This document shows, in pieces, positions 41,949-49,857 of a DNA stretch of 59,506 nt (within the stretch, counting starts at the first letter, position 1; every line of letters starts with the position of its first letter). The notes under the pieces are model-generated. The model was not told the DNA's origin and made no database searches. It saw only the letters and a program-made list of their open reading frames with translations. The translations under genes were made by a program, and so were the position numbers. The DNA lies in assembly GCA_900315435.1 (NCBI GenBank), contig OMYY01000016.1, forward strand, positions 1 to 59,506, in the 5' to 3' direction. The stretch is from an uncultured Spirochaetaceae bacterium (GTDB lineage Bacteria; Spirochaetota; Spirochaetia; Sphaerochaetales; Sphaerochaetaceae).

Positions 41949-42257
41949 ATGAAGAAGCCGCGCGCTGATTGGGAAGAGGATCTCGATTTCAACGTCGATG
42001 AGGAAAAATTCTATGACGGCATCGAGGAGGAAGAGGACGACTCGATGGACGACATGGATCCCTCGGAGGGGGCCGAGTGCAACGACGACGAGGATGATTT
42101 CTTCGCCGATGAGACCGATGACGACGGAAACGAGGCTCTGAATGACGGGTCCCTGGTCGATGGGGAGTCCAGCCTGGATGGCAAAGGTGACGATGACCTT
42201 GAGGAACAGATGTACGCCGAGACCGAGGAAACCGACGATACGGACGACAAATCCTGA
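41949..42257 (+). CDS. Very acidic protein of 102 residues, unknown function
   Basis: 47 of 102 residues are Asp or Glu, in runs such as GIEEEEDDSMDDMD and ECNDDEDDFFADETDDD. Apart from the short basic start MKKPRADW there is almost no positive charge, one Cys and few hydrophobic residues, so it is probably disordered. It has its own promoter, an AGGAG ribosome binding site nine bases before the ATG and a strong terminator, so it is a separate unit. Acidic tails of this kind occur in RNA-polymerase delta subunits, chaperone partners and DNA mimics, but no domain is recognisable. Confidence 0.8.
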   Translation: MKKPRADWEEDLDFNVDEEKFYDGIEEEEDDSMDDMDPSEGAECNDDEDDFFADETDDDGNEALNDGSLVDGESSLDGKGDDDLEEQMYAETEETDDTDDKS

Positions 42258-42278
42258 ACAGTCGGAAAGCAAGGAAAG

Positions 42279-42313
42279 CGAAAGGGTGGGCGACCACCCT
42301 TTCGTTGTCTTTA
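42279..42313 (+). terminator. Terminator of the acidic protein gene, possibly bidirectional
   Basis: CGAAAGGGTGG (42279-42289) and CCACCCTTTCG (42294-42304) form a perfect 11-bp stem with loop GCGA, followed by TTGTCTTT on the plus strand. The convergent lipoprotein gene ends at 42311, so the hairpin may serve both. Confidence 0.88.
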
Positions 42314-42724
42314 CCGGGAGCGCTCGAACTCCATCACCCCGGGAACCAGCGAGTCACTGGTGATGGTCAGCTTTCCGGAATTGCAGGCCACTTGCCCTCT
42401 CTGCCGTCCCTCGATCGCAAGCACCATTCCCCCGCCGGAAACCCGCACCTCCAGGCTCATCGTCTCCATCCCCTCCTCGTCATAGCCCTTGGCGGGATAG
42501 GAACCATCCTCGGCCTGCGGGCCGAAGACCAGGATGGCGAGCTTGGCGAAGGGAAGCGGCATGTAATCCCCTTTGGCCACCCAGGTCGTCCCGGACAACA
42601 CGTCATCCACAACCACCTGGACCGGTGGGATATCAATCACTCCCTCCGAGGAATCCCCCACCAGGAAGAGTCCGTCACAGCCGCAAAGCGTCCACAGACA
42701 ACACCAAACCAACAGATATCGCAT
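42311..42724 (-). CDS. Small lipoprotein of 137 residues, unknown function
   Basis: The signal peptide MRYLLVWCCLWTLCGC ends in a lipobox (LCGC). The mature part has an Asp/Val-rich N-terminal region and several beta-type stretches (LSGTTWVAKGDYMPLPFAKLAIL, MSLEVRVSGGGMVLAIEG, GKLTITSDSLVPG), suggesting a small beta domain. ATG 42724 has GGAGGT six bases upstream; an in-frame ATG at 42769 lacks one. No family is recognised. It is convergent with the acidic protein gene. Confidence 0.75.
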   Translation of the reverse strand: MRYLLVWCCLWTLCGCDGLFLVGDSSEGVIDIPPVQVVVDDVLSGTTWVAKGDYMPLPFAKLAILVFGPQAEDGSYPAKGYDEEGMETMSLEVRVSGGGMVLAIEGRQRGQVACNSGKLTITSDSLVPGVMEFERSR

Positions 42725-42792
42725 GGCAGTACCTCCAACGAGAGTTTCCCCGACGTTCATGTGACGCAACCGGCAAACCTTTTAATTACATA

Positions 42793-42820
42793 TTGACATT
42801 ATTTGTATATATGTCATTAT
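42793..42820 (+). promoter_or_regulatory. Promoter with overlapping dyad for the alcohol/aldehyde dehydrogenase operon
   Basis: TTGACA (42793-42798) and CATTAT (42815-42820) are 16 bases apart. TGACAT (42794-42799) and ATGTCA (42811-42816) form a perfect inverted repeat overlapping both boxes, a likely repressor site. AAGGAG follows at 42830. Confidence 0.5.
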
Positions 42821-42842
42821 CATTTATATGAAGGAGTTATCC

Positions 42843-44075
42843 ATGTTCATTGGTGCTCGTATTGCGTGTCGTATCGTTCAGATGGGCATGAGGGCCATCC
42901 TCCCCATTCTCCCCTACCGAGACCCGGAGATCCTCCATACGGCCGATGAAATAGCCATAGTCTGCAACCGGCAAGGCATCAAGCGCATCCTCTTGGTGAC
43001 AGACACCAATATCCGTTCTTCCGGCCTGACCCTTCCTCTGGAAAGAGCGCTCAAGGAGCGGAATGTCGCCGTGACCATCTTCGACGGGGTTGTCCCCAAC
43101 CCCACCATCACCTGCATCGAGCGGGCCTATCAGGCCTACATCCTGGGAAACTGCCAGGCGCTCATCGCCTTTGGAGGGGGTTCGGCGATGGACTGCGCCA
43201 AGGCCTGTGGCATCCGGGTGGTCAAGCCACACATACCGCTGGCCAAGTTGGGAGGCATCCTCAAGGTCCATGCAAGGATCCCCACCTTGTTCGCCATCCC
43301 CACCACGGCCGGTACCGGCAGCGAGACGACGCTTGCCAGCGTCGTCGTCGACGAGCAGACAGGGCACAAGTACGCGATCAATGACTTCTGCCTGATCCCC
43401 CGCTATGCGGTCCTCGATCCGGCGATGACCAGGAATCTTCCCCCCTTTGCCACGGCGACCACCGGCATGGACGCCCTGACCCATGCGGTGGAGGCCTATA
43501 TCGGCCGTTCCACCACCAAAGGAACGAGGAAGGATGCCGAGCAGGCGGTCAAGCTGATCAACCTCCATCTGCTTTCCACCTATTACAACGGAGCGAACGA
43601 CCTTCAGGCCAGAGCCGGCATGCTCAAAGCGTCCCACCTGGCCGGCCGTGCCTTCACCCGCAGCTATGTCGGCTATGTGCACGCCGTCGCGCACTCCCTC
43701 GGAGGAGCCTACGGCATTCCTCACGGATTGGCGAACGCCGTCCTGCTTCCCTACCTGCTTGACCTTTATGGCGACAGAATCGACAAGAAGCTTGCGAGAT
43801 TGGCCTGGAAGGCCGGTATCTGCGCTCCGGGAGACTCGACCCGAAGGGCCGCCGGGACATTCCGCCACTGGGTCAAGGAGATGAACCGCAGCATGCACAT
43901 CCCAACCCACCTGGAGGGAATACGGAATCAGGACATTTCCCGTCTGGCCAGGTATGCGGACAAAGAGGCGAACCCGTTGTATCCTGTACCCGTGCTGATG
44001 GACAGGCACCAGCTGGAGACCATCTACCGGCAGGTATCATCGAAGGAGGAGCGGCATGACAGCGCAGCAGATTGA
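42843..44075 (+). CDS. Iron-containing alcohol dehydrogenase
   Basis: 410-residue group III (Fe-dependent) dehydrogenase that interconverts an alcohol and aldehyde with NAD(P). FGGGSAMDCAK binds the cofactor, IPTTAGTGSE is a family signature, and the metal-binding His residues lie in TGMDALTHAVEAYI and HAVAHSLGGAYGIPHGLANA. ATG 42843 is chosen because AAGGAG lies six bases upstream; the ATG at 42828 contains that ribosome binding site. The end overlaps the aldehyde dehydrogenase start by 20 bases, so the two enzymes probably oxidise an alcohol to an acid, or the reverse, in series. Confidence 0.92.
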   Translation: MFIGARIACRIVQMGMRAILPILPYRDPEILHTADEIAIVCNRQGIKRILLVTDTNIRSSGLTLPLERALKERNVAVTIFDGVVPNPTITCIERAYQAYILGNCQALIAFGGGSAMDCAKACGIRVVKPHIPLAKLGGILKVHARIPTLFAIPTTAGTGSETTLASVVVDEQTGHKYAINDFCLIPRYAVLDPAMTRNLPPFATATTGMDALTHAVEAYIGRSTTKGTRKDAEQAVKLINLHLLSTYYNGANDLQARAGMLKASHLAGRAFTRSYVGYVHAVAHSLGGAYGIPHGLANAVLLPYLLDLYGDRIDKKLARLAWKAGICAPGDSTRRAAGTFRHWVKEMNRSMHIPTHLEGIRNQDISRLARYADKEANPLYPVPVLMDRHQLETIYRQVSSKEERHDSAAD

Positions 44076-45414
44076 GGAGATCATCATTCTGCAGAGAAGC
44101 GCCTTCCATCAGGAAAGCGTACAGGAGCGGCGCGAGCATCTTGGCAGGCTGGAGTCGGCGGTCAAGCGGTATGAACAGGAACTGGCGGAAGCCCTGCTGC
44201 AGGACTTGGGAAAGGACGAGACGGAAAGCTACATGTGCGAAACCGGCCTCGCTCTCAGCGAAATCCGTTTCCTTCGCAAACACCTTGCCAAATGGATGCG
44301 GCCCAAACGGGTAAGGACCAATCCGGCAAACTTCCCCGCCAAGAGCTACCTGGTCCACGACCCCTGGGGCGAGGTGCTGGTCATGAGCCCTTGGAACTAT
44401 CCGGTCATGCTCTCCTTGGAGCCGCTGGCAGGCGCGCTTGCCGGGGGCAACAGCGTGATCATCAAGCCTTCGGCCTACGCGCCCCACGTCTCCCGGTTGC
44501 TGAAGCGGATGCTTGATGAAACCTTCCCCCAAACCAAGGTGGCCACCATCGAGGGCGGACGGGAAGAGAACCAGGCACTGCTCGGCCAGAGGTTCGACTA
44601 CATCTTCTTCACCGGAAGTCCTGCGGTGGGAAGGCAGGTGATGGAGCAGGCTTCCAGACATCTCACCCCCGTCTCGCTGGAACTTGGGGGCAAAAGCCCC
44701 GTCATCGTCACCGAAAGCGCCAACCTGAAGCTGGCGGCCAAACGGATTGTCTTCGGCAAGTTCCTCAACATGGGACAGACCTGTGTCGCGCCCGACTACC
44801 TTCTGGTCGACCGGAAGGTAGAGAAGCAACTGGTCTCGCTGCTCCAGGACGAGATCCTGAGGCAATACGGCTCAGGCTTCAGCGGCCATATCGTCAATGC
44901 GAAGCACTTCGAACGGATCACAGGCCTGATCGACCAGGACAAGGTCTGCTTCGGGGGCAGGACGGAGGCCCTGACCTTGAAAATCGAGCCGACGTTGATG
45001 CGCGGCGTGACACTTGAGGACCGGATCATGCAAGAGGAGATCTTCGGACCGGTACTCCCCATCATCACGTATCGGAACCCGGACGAGGCGGTCTCGACCA
45101 TCGGCAAGCTCCCCACGCCCCTGGCGCTCTACCTCTTCACCGGACACAAGCGCGATGAAGGACGCTTCCTCTCGCTTCCCTTTGGCGGCGGGTGCCTGAA
45201 CGACACGGTCATGCACCTGACCACGCCCTATCTTCCCTTTGGAGGTGCCGGAGAAAGCGGCATGGGCAGCTATCACGGATGGCAGAGCTTCGCAACGTTC
45301 ACCCATCAGAAAAGCCTGCTGGAACAGAGCGCCAGAATCGACCTGCCCATCCGTTACCGTCCCTATACCAAGGCGACCCGACGGCTGCTCAAGCTTATTT
45401 TCGAACGGCTCTAG
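44056..45414 (+). CDS. Aldehyde dehydrogenase, class 3 type
   Basis: 452-residue NAD(P)-dependent aldehyde dehydrogenase. MSPWNYPVMLSLEPLAGALAGGN, the catalytic Glu in SLELGGKSP, the catalytic Cys in NMGQTCVAPDY, and EEIFGPVLPI are intact. The short length and the C-terminal basic/hydrophobic end (RPYTKATRRLLKLIFERL) resemble class 3 and coniferyl or fatty aldehyde dehydrogenases. GGAGG sits at the end of the preceding gene. A run of seven T residues follows 12 bases after the stop, without a hairpin. Confidence 0.93.
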   Translation: MTAQQIEEIIILQRSAFHQESVQERREHLGRLESAVKRYEQELAEALLQDLGKDETESYMCETGLALSEIRFLRKHLAKWMRPKRVRTNPANFPAKSYLVHDPWGEVLVMSPWNYPVMLSLEPLAGALAGGNSVIIKPSAYAPHVSRLLKRMLDETFPQTKVATIEGGREENQALLGQRFDYIFFTGSPAVGRQVMEQASRHLTPVSLELGGKSPVIVTESANLKLAAKRIVFGKFLNMGQTCVAPDYLLVDRKVEKQLVSLLQDEILRQYGSGFSGHIVNAKHFERITGLIDQDKVCFGGRTEALTLKIEPTLMRGVTLEDRIMQEEIFGPVLPIITYRNPDEAVSTIGKLPTPLALYLFTGHKRDEGRFLSLPFGGGCLNDTVMHLTTPYLPFGGAGESGMGSYHGWQSFATFTHQKSLLEQSARIDLPIRYRPYTKATRRLLKLIFERL

Positions 45415-45504
45415 CTGCAAAACCCTTTTTTTATCGCAAAGAGTCTCCCCCTTCAGGGGAAAATGTGGTACGGTGTGCAGGCATCTCACCTACGAGGTTG
45501 GGCT

Positions 45505-46866
45505 ATGGATACCATCGTTGCGATCAATGATTTCGTGAACGGCATCGTCTGGGGAGTCCCCATTCTGATCCTCATTCTCGGCACCGGCATCTATTACACG
45601 ATCCGTCTTGGATTCCTCCAGTTCCGCCATCCCGCCTATATCTTCAGGGAAACGGTCGTCAAAGCATTCAAAAAGAAGGATGACGGCACGGTCGTCGGGG
45701 AACTGACCAGCTTCCAGGCTGCCATGGTCAGTGTCAGCGCCATCGTCGGCAGCGGCAATATCGCGGGAGTCGCCACCGCCATCGTGCTGGGCGGTCCTGG
45801 CGCGATTGTCTGGATGGTGCTCGCCGCCTTCGTCGGCATGGCGACCAAGTTCGCGGAAATCGCCCTAGGCGTCAGATATCGCGCGGTACACCAGGACGGC
45901 ACGGTCAGCGGCGGAGCCATGTACTACCTGGCCGACGGCCTAGGCCAGAAGTGGCTCGGGGTGCTCTTCTCCATCCTGGTCATTCCTTTCGCCTTCGTCA
46001 TCAGTGGCGTGGTGGACACCAACACCATCGCCCTGACGCTGAACGAACGGTACTCGGTACCCACCCTGGCCACCGGCATCTTCCTTGCCGTGCTCACCGG
46101 CATCATCGTGTTCGGCGGCATCAAACGCATCGGCTACGCCTGCAGCCTGGTCGCCCCCTTCATGGGCGGCGCCTACATCATCGCCGGCCTGTCCATCATC
46201 TTTACCCATCTTCCCCAGATCCCAGGCGCATTCGTCCAGATCCTCGAGGGGGCCTTCAACCCCGCTGCCGTCACCGGCGGCACCATCGGAAGCATCCTGA
46301 CCTGCATGCGCTACGGCATCGCCCGCGGCATCTACTCCAACGAAGCCGGTCTGGGAACCGCGGCCATGGTCCACTGCGGAGCCAAAGTGGACAACCCGAT
46401 AGACCAGGCGCTCTGGGGTCCGGTCGAGGTATGTCTCGATACCGTCTTCATCTGCACGGTAACCTCGCTCGCCATCGTCGTCAGCGGACTGTGGATAGGC
46501 GGCCAGTACGACGGGGCGGTACTCACCATGCGGGCCTTCGACAAACTGCTGCCCGGCGGCATCGGCGGGTTCATCTGCCTCGGAGCGGTGCTCCTGTTCG
46601 GATTCTCCTGCCTGATCAGCTACTACACCTATGCCGAGCGCGCTGCCGAGTACCTGTTCGGCCCCAAGAGCAAACAAGTGGTCAAGCTCTTCTGGGTCGT
46701 CACCATCCTGGTCGGCAGCCAGTCCACCCTTGGTTTCGCCTGGGACCTTGCCGACACCTTCAACGGATTGATGATCATCCCCAACCTGGTCGGCATCATC
46801 CTGCTCTCAGGCCAGGTGGTCGACATGGAGCGCCACTATCGTGACGTCCATCTGATCAAAGCGTGA
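45505..46866 (+). CDS. Alanine or glycine:cation symporter (AGCS family)
   Basis: 453-residue inner-membrane symporter importing alanine, glycine or a related amino acid with sodium or protons. About 11 hydrophobic segments are visible and the family signatures VSAIVGSGNIAGVATAI, GGAMYYL and ARGIYSNEAGLGTAAM are present. ATG 45505 has GAGG seven bases upstream; the frame is open upstream to 45463. TGGTACGGT at 45466-45474 is an extended -10 candidate. The 3' end overlaps the convergent GH3-like gene by 11 bases. Confidence 0.93.
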   Translation: MDTIVAINDFVNGIVWGVPILILILGTGIYYTIRLGFLQFRHPAYIFRETVVKAFKKKDDGTVVGELTSFQAAMVSVSAIVGSGNIAGVATAIVLGGPGAIVWMVLAAFVGMATKFAEIALGVRYRAVHQDGTVSGGAMYYLADGLGQKWLGVLFSILVIPFAFVISGVVDTNTIALTLNERYSVPTLATGIFLAVLTGIIVFGGIKRIGYACSLVAPFMGGAYIIAGLSIIFTHLPQIPGAFVQILEGAFNPAAVTGGTIGSILTCMRYGIARGIYSNEAGLGTAAMVHCGAKVDNPIDQALWGPVEVCLDTVFICTVTSLAIVVSGLWIGGQYDGAVLTMRAFDKLLPGGIGGFICLGAVLLFGFSCLISYYTYAERAAEYLFGPKSKQVVKLFWVVTILVGSQSTLGFAWDLADTFNGLMIIPNLVGIILLSGQVVDMERHYRDVHLIKA

Positions 46867-48076
46867 GTTCCGCACAGAGCGAGATTGATTCGGAGCTGGT
46901 GCCGACCTGGACAAGGCAGGAGCCCCTTCCCCTGACGAAGGCCCAGCTCTCGTCGTCCCATACGGAAACCAACCGGTCATCCAGGGGTATGGTGACCGTC
47001 ATGCTTTCCCCCGGCTCGAGCGGAACACGGCAAAAATCCCGTAATACCGCAGCGGGTTGGGGAACCCGGCTCTCCAAGTGCTGGACGTAGATTTCCACAG
47101 GAGCGCTTGCCGCCCGTTTTCCGATATTGCCCACCTGGAAGGAAAGCGACGTCTTTTCCACGTGCAAGTCATGGAAAGCGAATGTGGTGTAGGTCAGCCC
47201 ATGGCCGAAGCAGAATGCGTGTTCCTTTCTCGCCCGATAGCCAAAGAACGGAGGAATCCGCACGGCACCCCAGCGGTCGACAGGAACCAGGCATCCCCTC
47301 CGCACGCTCCATCCTGCGGGGATCTGACGTGGCATCGCATAGGGCAGACAGCCACTGGGACACCGCTTTCCGCGGATCAGGTCCGCCAGCAGCTGGTTGT
47401 CGGGCTTGTGGGTGAAGGTGGACAAAATGGCGTCCACATGTTCCTTCCAGCTCTCCGTCTCCAAGGCGCTCTCGCATGCAAGAACCACCAAGGTATGTTT
47501 CCAGACGGGAAAGGCACCCACCTCCCAAGGAAGGACCTCGTCCCATTTGCCGGGTTTTCTCTGGACGAGCACCACCAGGAGCGCATCTTCCCTCTCGCGT
47601 TCTCCCCTCTCCCATGTCTTGCCCCCAAGGAGCGAGGCAAGACGACGCCTTTCCGGCCCGAAGACCACCACGTCTCCACTCCACGGAAGCAGGTCGTTCC
47701 GGTTCTGCAACAGGCAGTAGGCATCCTGGTAGGGTCTTCCTTCCTTGCCATCGCGGGATTCCACGGGTTGGGGAACCGACAGGCAAAGCTGGCGGCTGGT
47801 CTGCCCGTTGACCAGACCCCGACCTGCGGTGAAGGGGCGGACAAAGCCACCAAGCATGATCGCGTGGAGGGTCCGCTGGTCGACCTGATAGGCGAGGCGG
47901 TGGAAGCCGAGGGGAAAGCCGGTCAGGGTGCAACCTTCCTGGGGAGCAAGCATCCGGGAAAGCAGGCAGGGATCCTCGGGCCGGCTGGAAAGGAAGGAAA
48001 GGTCTCCCCGCAGCCTCTGGGGGGTGGACAGCCGGATTTCAGGATCAAAGGTGGCGCACAGCTGGGTGACATTCAT
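46856..48076 (-). CDS. GH3-type C-terminal and fibronectin-like domains without the catalytic barrel
   Basis: 406-residue protein. Residues from about 118 match the GH3 C-terminal alpha/beta sandwich (CLLQNRNDLLPW, VVVFGP, SGCLPYAMPR), and residues 290-400 match the GH3 fibronectin-III-like domain (FGHGLTYTTF, VGNIGKRAASAPVEIYVQ, VPLEPGESMTVTIPL). The first 117 residues are far too short for the (beta/alpha)8 barrel that carries the nucleophile and show no nucleophile motif. It is thus probably inactive as a glucosidase, a fragment of a once larger gene, or a sugar-binding protein. No signal peptide. Predicted leaderless start, promoter overlapping that of the YmdB-like gene. Confidence 0.72.
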   Translation of the reverse strand: MNVTQLCATFDPEIRLSTPQRLRGDLSFLSSRPEDPCLLSRMLAPQEGCTLTGFPLGFHRLAYQVDQRTLHAIMLGGFVRPFTAGRGLVNGQTSRQLCLSVPQPVESRDGKEGRPYQDAYCLLQNRNDLLPWSGDVVVFGPERRRLASLLGGKTWERGEREREDALLVVLVQRKPGKWDEVLPWEVGAFPVWKHTLVVLACESALETESWKEHVDAILSTFTHKPDNQLLADLIRGKRCPSGCLPYAMPRQIPAGWSVRRGCLVPVDRWGAVRIPPFFGYRARKEHAFCFGHGLTYTTFAFHDLHVEKTSLSFQVGNIGKRAASAPVEIYVQHLESRVPQPAAVLRDFCRVPLEPGESMTVTIPLDDRLVSVWDDESWAFVRGRGSCLVQVGTSSESISLCAELTL

Positions 48077-48083
48077 GGCTCAA

Positions 48084-48112
48084 AGTGTAAAGCCTTGCCT
48101 TCCCCATTGAAA
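48084..48112 (-). promoter_or_regulatory. Promoter of the GH3-like gene, predicted leaderless
   Basis: TTTCAA (48107-48112), 17-base spacer, TACACT (48084-48089), then seven bases and ATG 48076 on the minus strand. Confidence 0.5.
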
Positions 48113-48123
48113 AGCCTTACTTT
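48095..48123 (+). promoter_or_regulatory. Promoter of the YmdB-like/Lpt/rpoN operon, predicted leaderless
   Basis: TTGCCT (48095-48100), 17-base spacer, TACTTT (48118-48123), then six bases and ATG 48130. It overlaps the divergent promoter face to face. Confidence 0.55.
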
Positions 48124-48129
48124 TAAGGA

Positions 48130-48942
48130 ATGAATGTGCTTTTTGTCGGCGAGATTGTCGGGAAACCCGGCATTACCTGCGCCAAGAACCTCAAGGACCT
48201 GCGCGAGAAACACCACGTGGACTTCGTCATCGCCAACGCCGAAGGAGCGACTGGCGGCTTCGGTCTGGGCAAGGCACACGCGATCCAGCTGCACAAGCTC
48301 GGCATCGACGTGCTGACCGGAGGCGAGAAGATCTACTTCAAGCTTGACATGGTCGACTTCCTAGGCAAAAACAACTGGATCCTCCGTCCGGCAAACTATC
48401 CGATGGGGAATCCGGGACGTGGCGTGCGCATCTATCCGGTCGGCGACAAGAACCTGGTCGTGATCAACCTGCTAGGCACCAGCAGTTTCAACCGGGTCCA
48501 TCTGAACAACCCTTTCGGGCTGGTGCAGTCCACCGTGGAGAAGATGCGGAGCGAGGTGAAAGACCCGGTCTTCCTGGTCCAGTTCCATGCCTCGACCTCC
48601 GCCGAGAAGCAGACGATGGGATATATGCTGGACGGCAAGGTGAGCGCGGTGATCGGCACCCACACCAAGGTGATGAGCGCCGATGCGAGAATCCTGCCCG
48701 GCGGCACCGCCTATATCACCGACAACGGCCGGTGCGGCTCGCAGATGAGCATCGGTGGATTCGCCAATGATGTGGAGCTGCGCAAGTTGCTGACCAGCAT
48801 CCCGGAGCGCTCCCGCGAGAACTGGAACCAGCTGGAATTGCAGGCGGTCCTTGTCCAGATTGGCGAGGACGGCAAGGCCACCGGCATCGAGCCAATCCGG
48901 GTTCCCGTCGAGGATTCCGGAGTTCCGGAAGGAGAAGCATAA
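48130..48942 (+). CDS. YmdB/TIGR00282-type metallophosphoesterase with degraded active site
   Basis: 270-residue protein with the overall sequence of YmdB, a cyclic-nucleotide phosphodiesterase of Firmicutes and others. Compared with the B. subtilis metal-binding residues, here Asp8 is Glu8, the Glu-Asn pair is Glu38-Gly39, the Asn-His pair of GNH is Glu66-Lys67, and the last His of the THTH motif is Lys180; His153 and His178 remain. Catalysis is therefore doubtful. AAGGA abuts the ATG with no spacer and cannot act normally, while the promoter implies a leaderless mRNA. It heads the run rseC-like, lptC, lptA, lptB, rpoN. Confidence 0.88.
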   Translation: MNVLFVGEIVGKPGITCAKNLKDLREKHHVDFVIANAEGATGGFGLGKAHAIQLHKLGIDVLTGGEKIYFKLDMVDFLGKNNWILRPANYPMGNPGRGVRIYPVGDKNLVVINLLGTSSFNRVHLNNPFGLVQSTVEKMRSEVKDPVFLVQFHASTSAEKQTMGYMLDGKVSAVIGTHTKVMSADARILPGGTAYITDNGRCGSQMSIGGFANDVELRKLLTSIPERSRENWNQLELQAVLVQIGEDGKATGIEPIRVPVEDSGVPEGEA

Positions 48943-48943
48943 G

Positions 48944-49339
48944 ATGTACGAGCAGGCCATCGTCAAAGAGGTGATCTCGGAGGATCTGGTCAGGGTCGGC
49001 TGCACTACCAGCGCCTGCACCGGTTGCAAGAGCGCCGCCTTCTGCAACACCAAGGGACGCGAGTTCGAGGCAACCAACGACAACCACTTCCAGCTGGAAA
49101 GCGGCATGGTGGTCAGCCTCTACCTTCCCCCTGCCCGCACCATCGCCAGCACGCTGGTCACGCTGATGGTCCCCCTGCTCTGCTTCCCGCTTTTCTATCT
49201 GCTCTTCTCCTCTTTGGGCGAGAAAGGCGCCACCCTGATGGGATTCCTGGGGGTGGCGGTAGGATTCGTCCTGGTCGCCGTCTATTTCCGGCACCAAAGG
49301 CACCGCTATCTGCCTTCGGTAGCCGGCGTCATCGGATGA
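48944..49339 (+). CDS. RseC/MucC-like membrane protein (SoxR-reducing system type)
   Basis: 131-residue protein of the RseC family. The N-terminal domain carries the Cys cluster VGCTTSACTGCKSAAFCN, a likely redox or metal site, followed by two transmembrane helices (TIASTLVTLMVPLLCFPLFYLLF and MGFLGVAVGFVLVAVYF). In relatives it is linked to sigma-E control or Rnf-type electron transfer; neither is nearby. It starts one base after the YmdB-like stop with AAGGAG nine bases upstream, and its stop overlaps the lptC start (ATGA). Confidence 0.85.
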   Translation: MYEQAIVKEVISEDLVRVGCTTSACTGCKSAAFCNTKGREFEATNDNHFQLESGMVVSLYLPPARTIASTLVTLMVPLLCFPLFYLLFSSLGEKGATLMGFLGVAVGFVLVAVYFRHQRHRYLPSVAGVIG

Positions 49340-49857
49340 GATACACCTTCCTGCTTTTGGCGTCCCTGATCCTGCTCTCCTGTACTCCCCGCCCGCCCGA
49401 GGAACTGCAGGCCGCCGAGCCCGAGCTGCCGACGATGGTGCTGGAGGAAGCCACGTATCGCTTCTCTACCCGGAACATCGTGCCGATTTTGGTAAAGGCG
49501 GCGCGGATCACCATCGACGACAGGCAGCACCTGGCGGTTCTGGAAAGAGCTTCCTTCACCCAGCAGGGAGATGGGGGCATCCGGGGAAGCAGCGACCTGG
49601 TGACCATCGACACACAAACCAACGATGTCACCCTTGCGGGAAACGTCCATATCGCCCAGCCTTCCGGCGGTTTTGCCATTTCCGCGGAGACGATTTCATG
49701 GAATAATGGACAGCAGGTCCTTTCCAGCGCACCCGATGGCGTGGTAGAGGTGACGTTTGACGGGAGCGGCACCATCACCGGCAGCGGCTTCCGCGGGGAT
49801 CTGTCGCGGGACTCCTATGAGTTCGCGAGAATCGACCAGGGGGAGGTGCAGAATTGA
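49336..49857 (+). CDS. lptC: LptC-like lipopolysaccharide export lipoprotein
   Basis: 173-residue lipoprotein (MRYTFLLLASLILLSC, lipobox LLSC). The mature part consists of beta-jellyroll repeats (ATYRFSTRNIVPILVKAARITIDD, DTQTNDVTLAGNVHIAQPSGGF) as in LptC, the inner-membrane-anchored subunit receiving lipopolysaccharide from LptBFG. Most LptC proteins have a transmembrane anchor, so a lipid anchor is a variation. Overlaps rseC-like by 4 bases and lptA by 4 bases. Position before lptA and lptB supports the call. Confidence 0.85.
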   Translation: MRYTFLLLASLILLSCTPRPPEELQAAEPELPTMVLEEATYRFSTRNIVPILVKAARITIDDRQHLAVLERASFTQQGDGGIRGSSDLVTIDTQTNDVTLAGNVHIAQPSGGFAISAETISWNNGQQVLSSAPDGVVEVTFDGSGTITGSGFRGDLSRDSYEFARIDQGEVQN

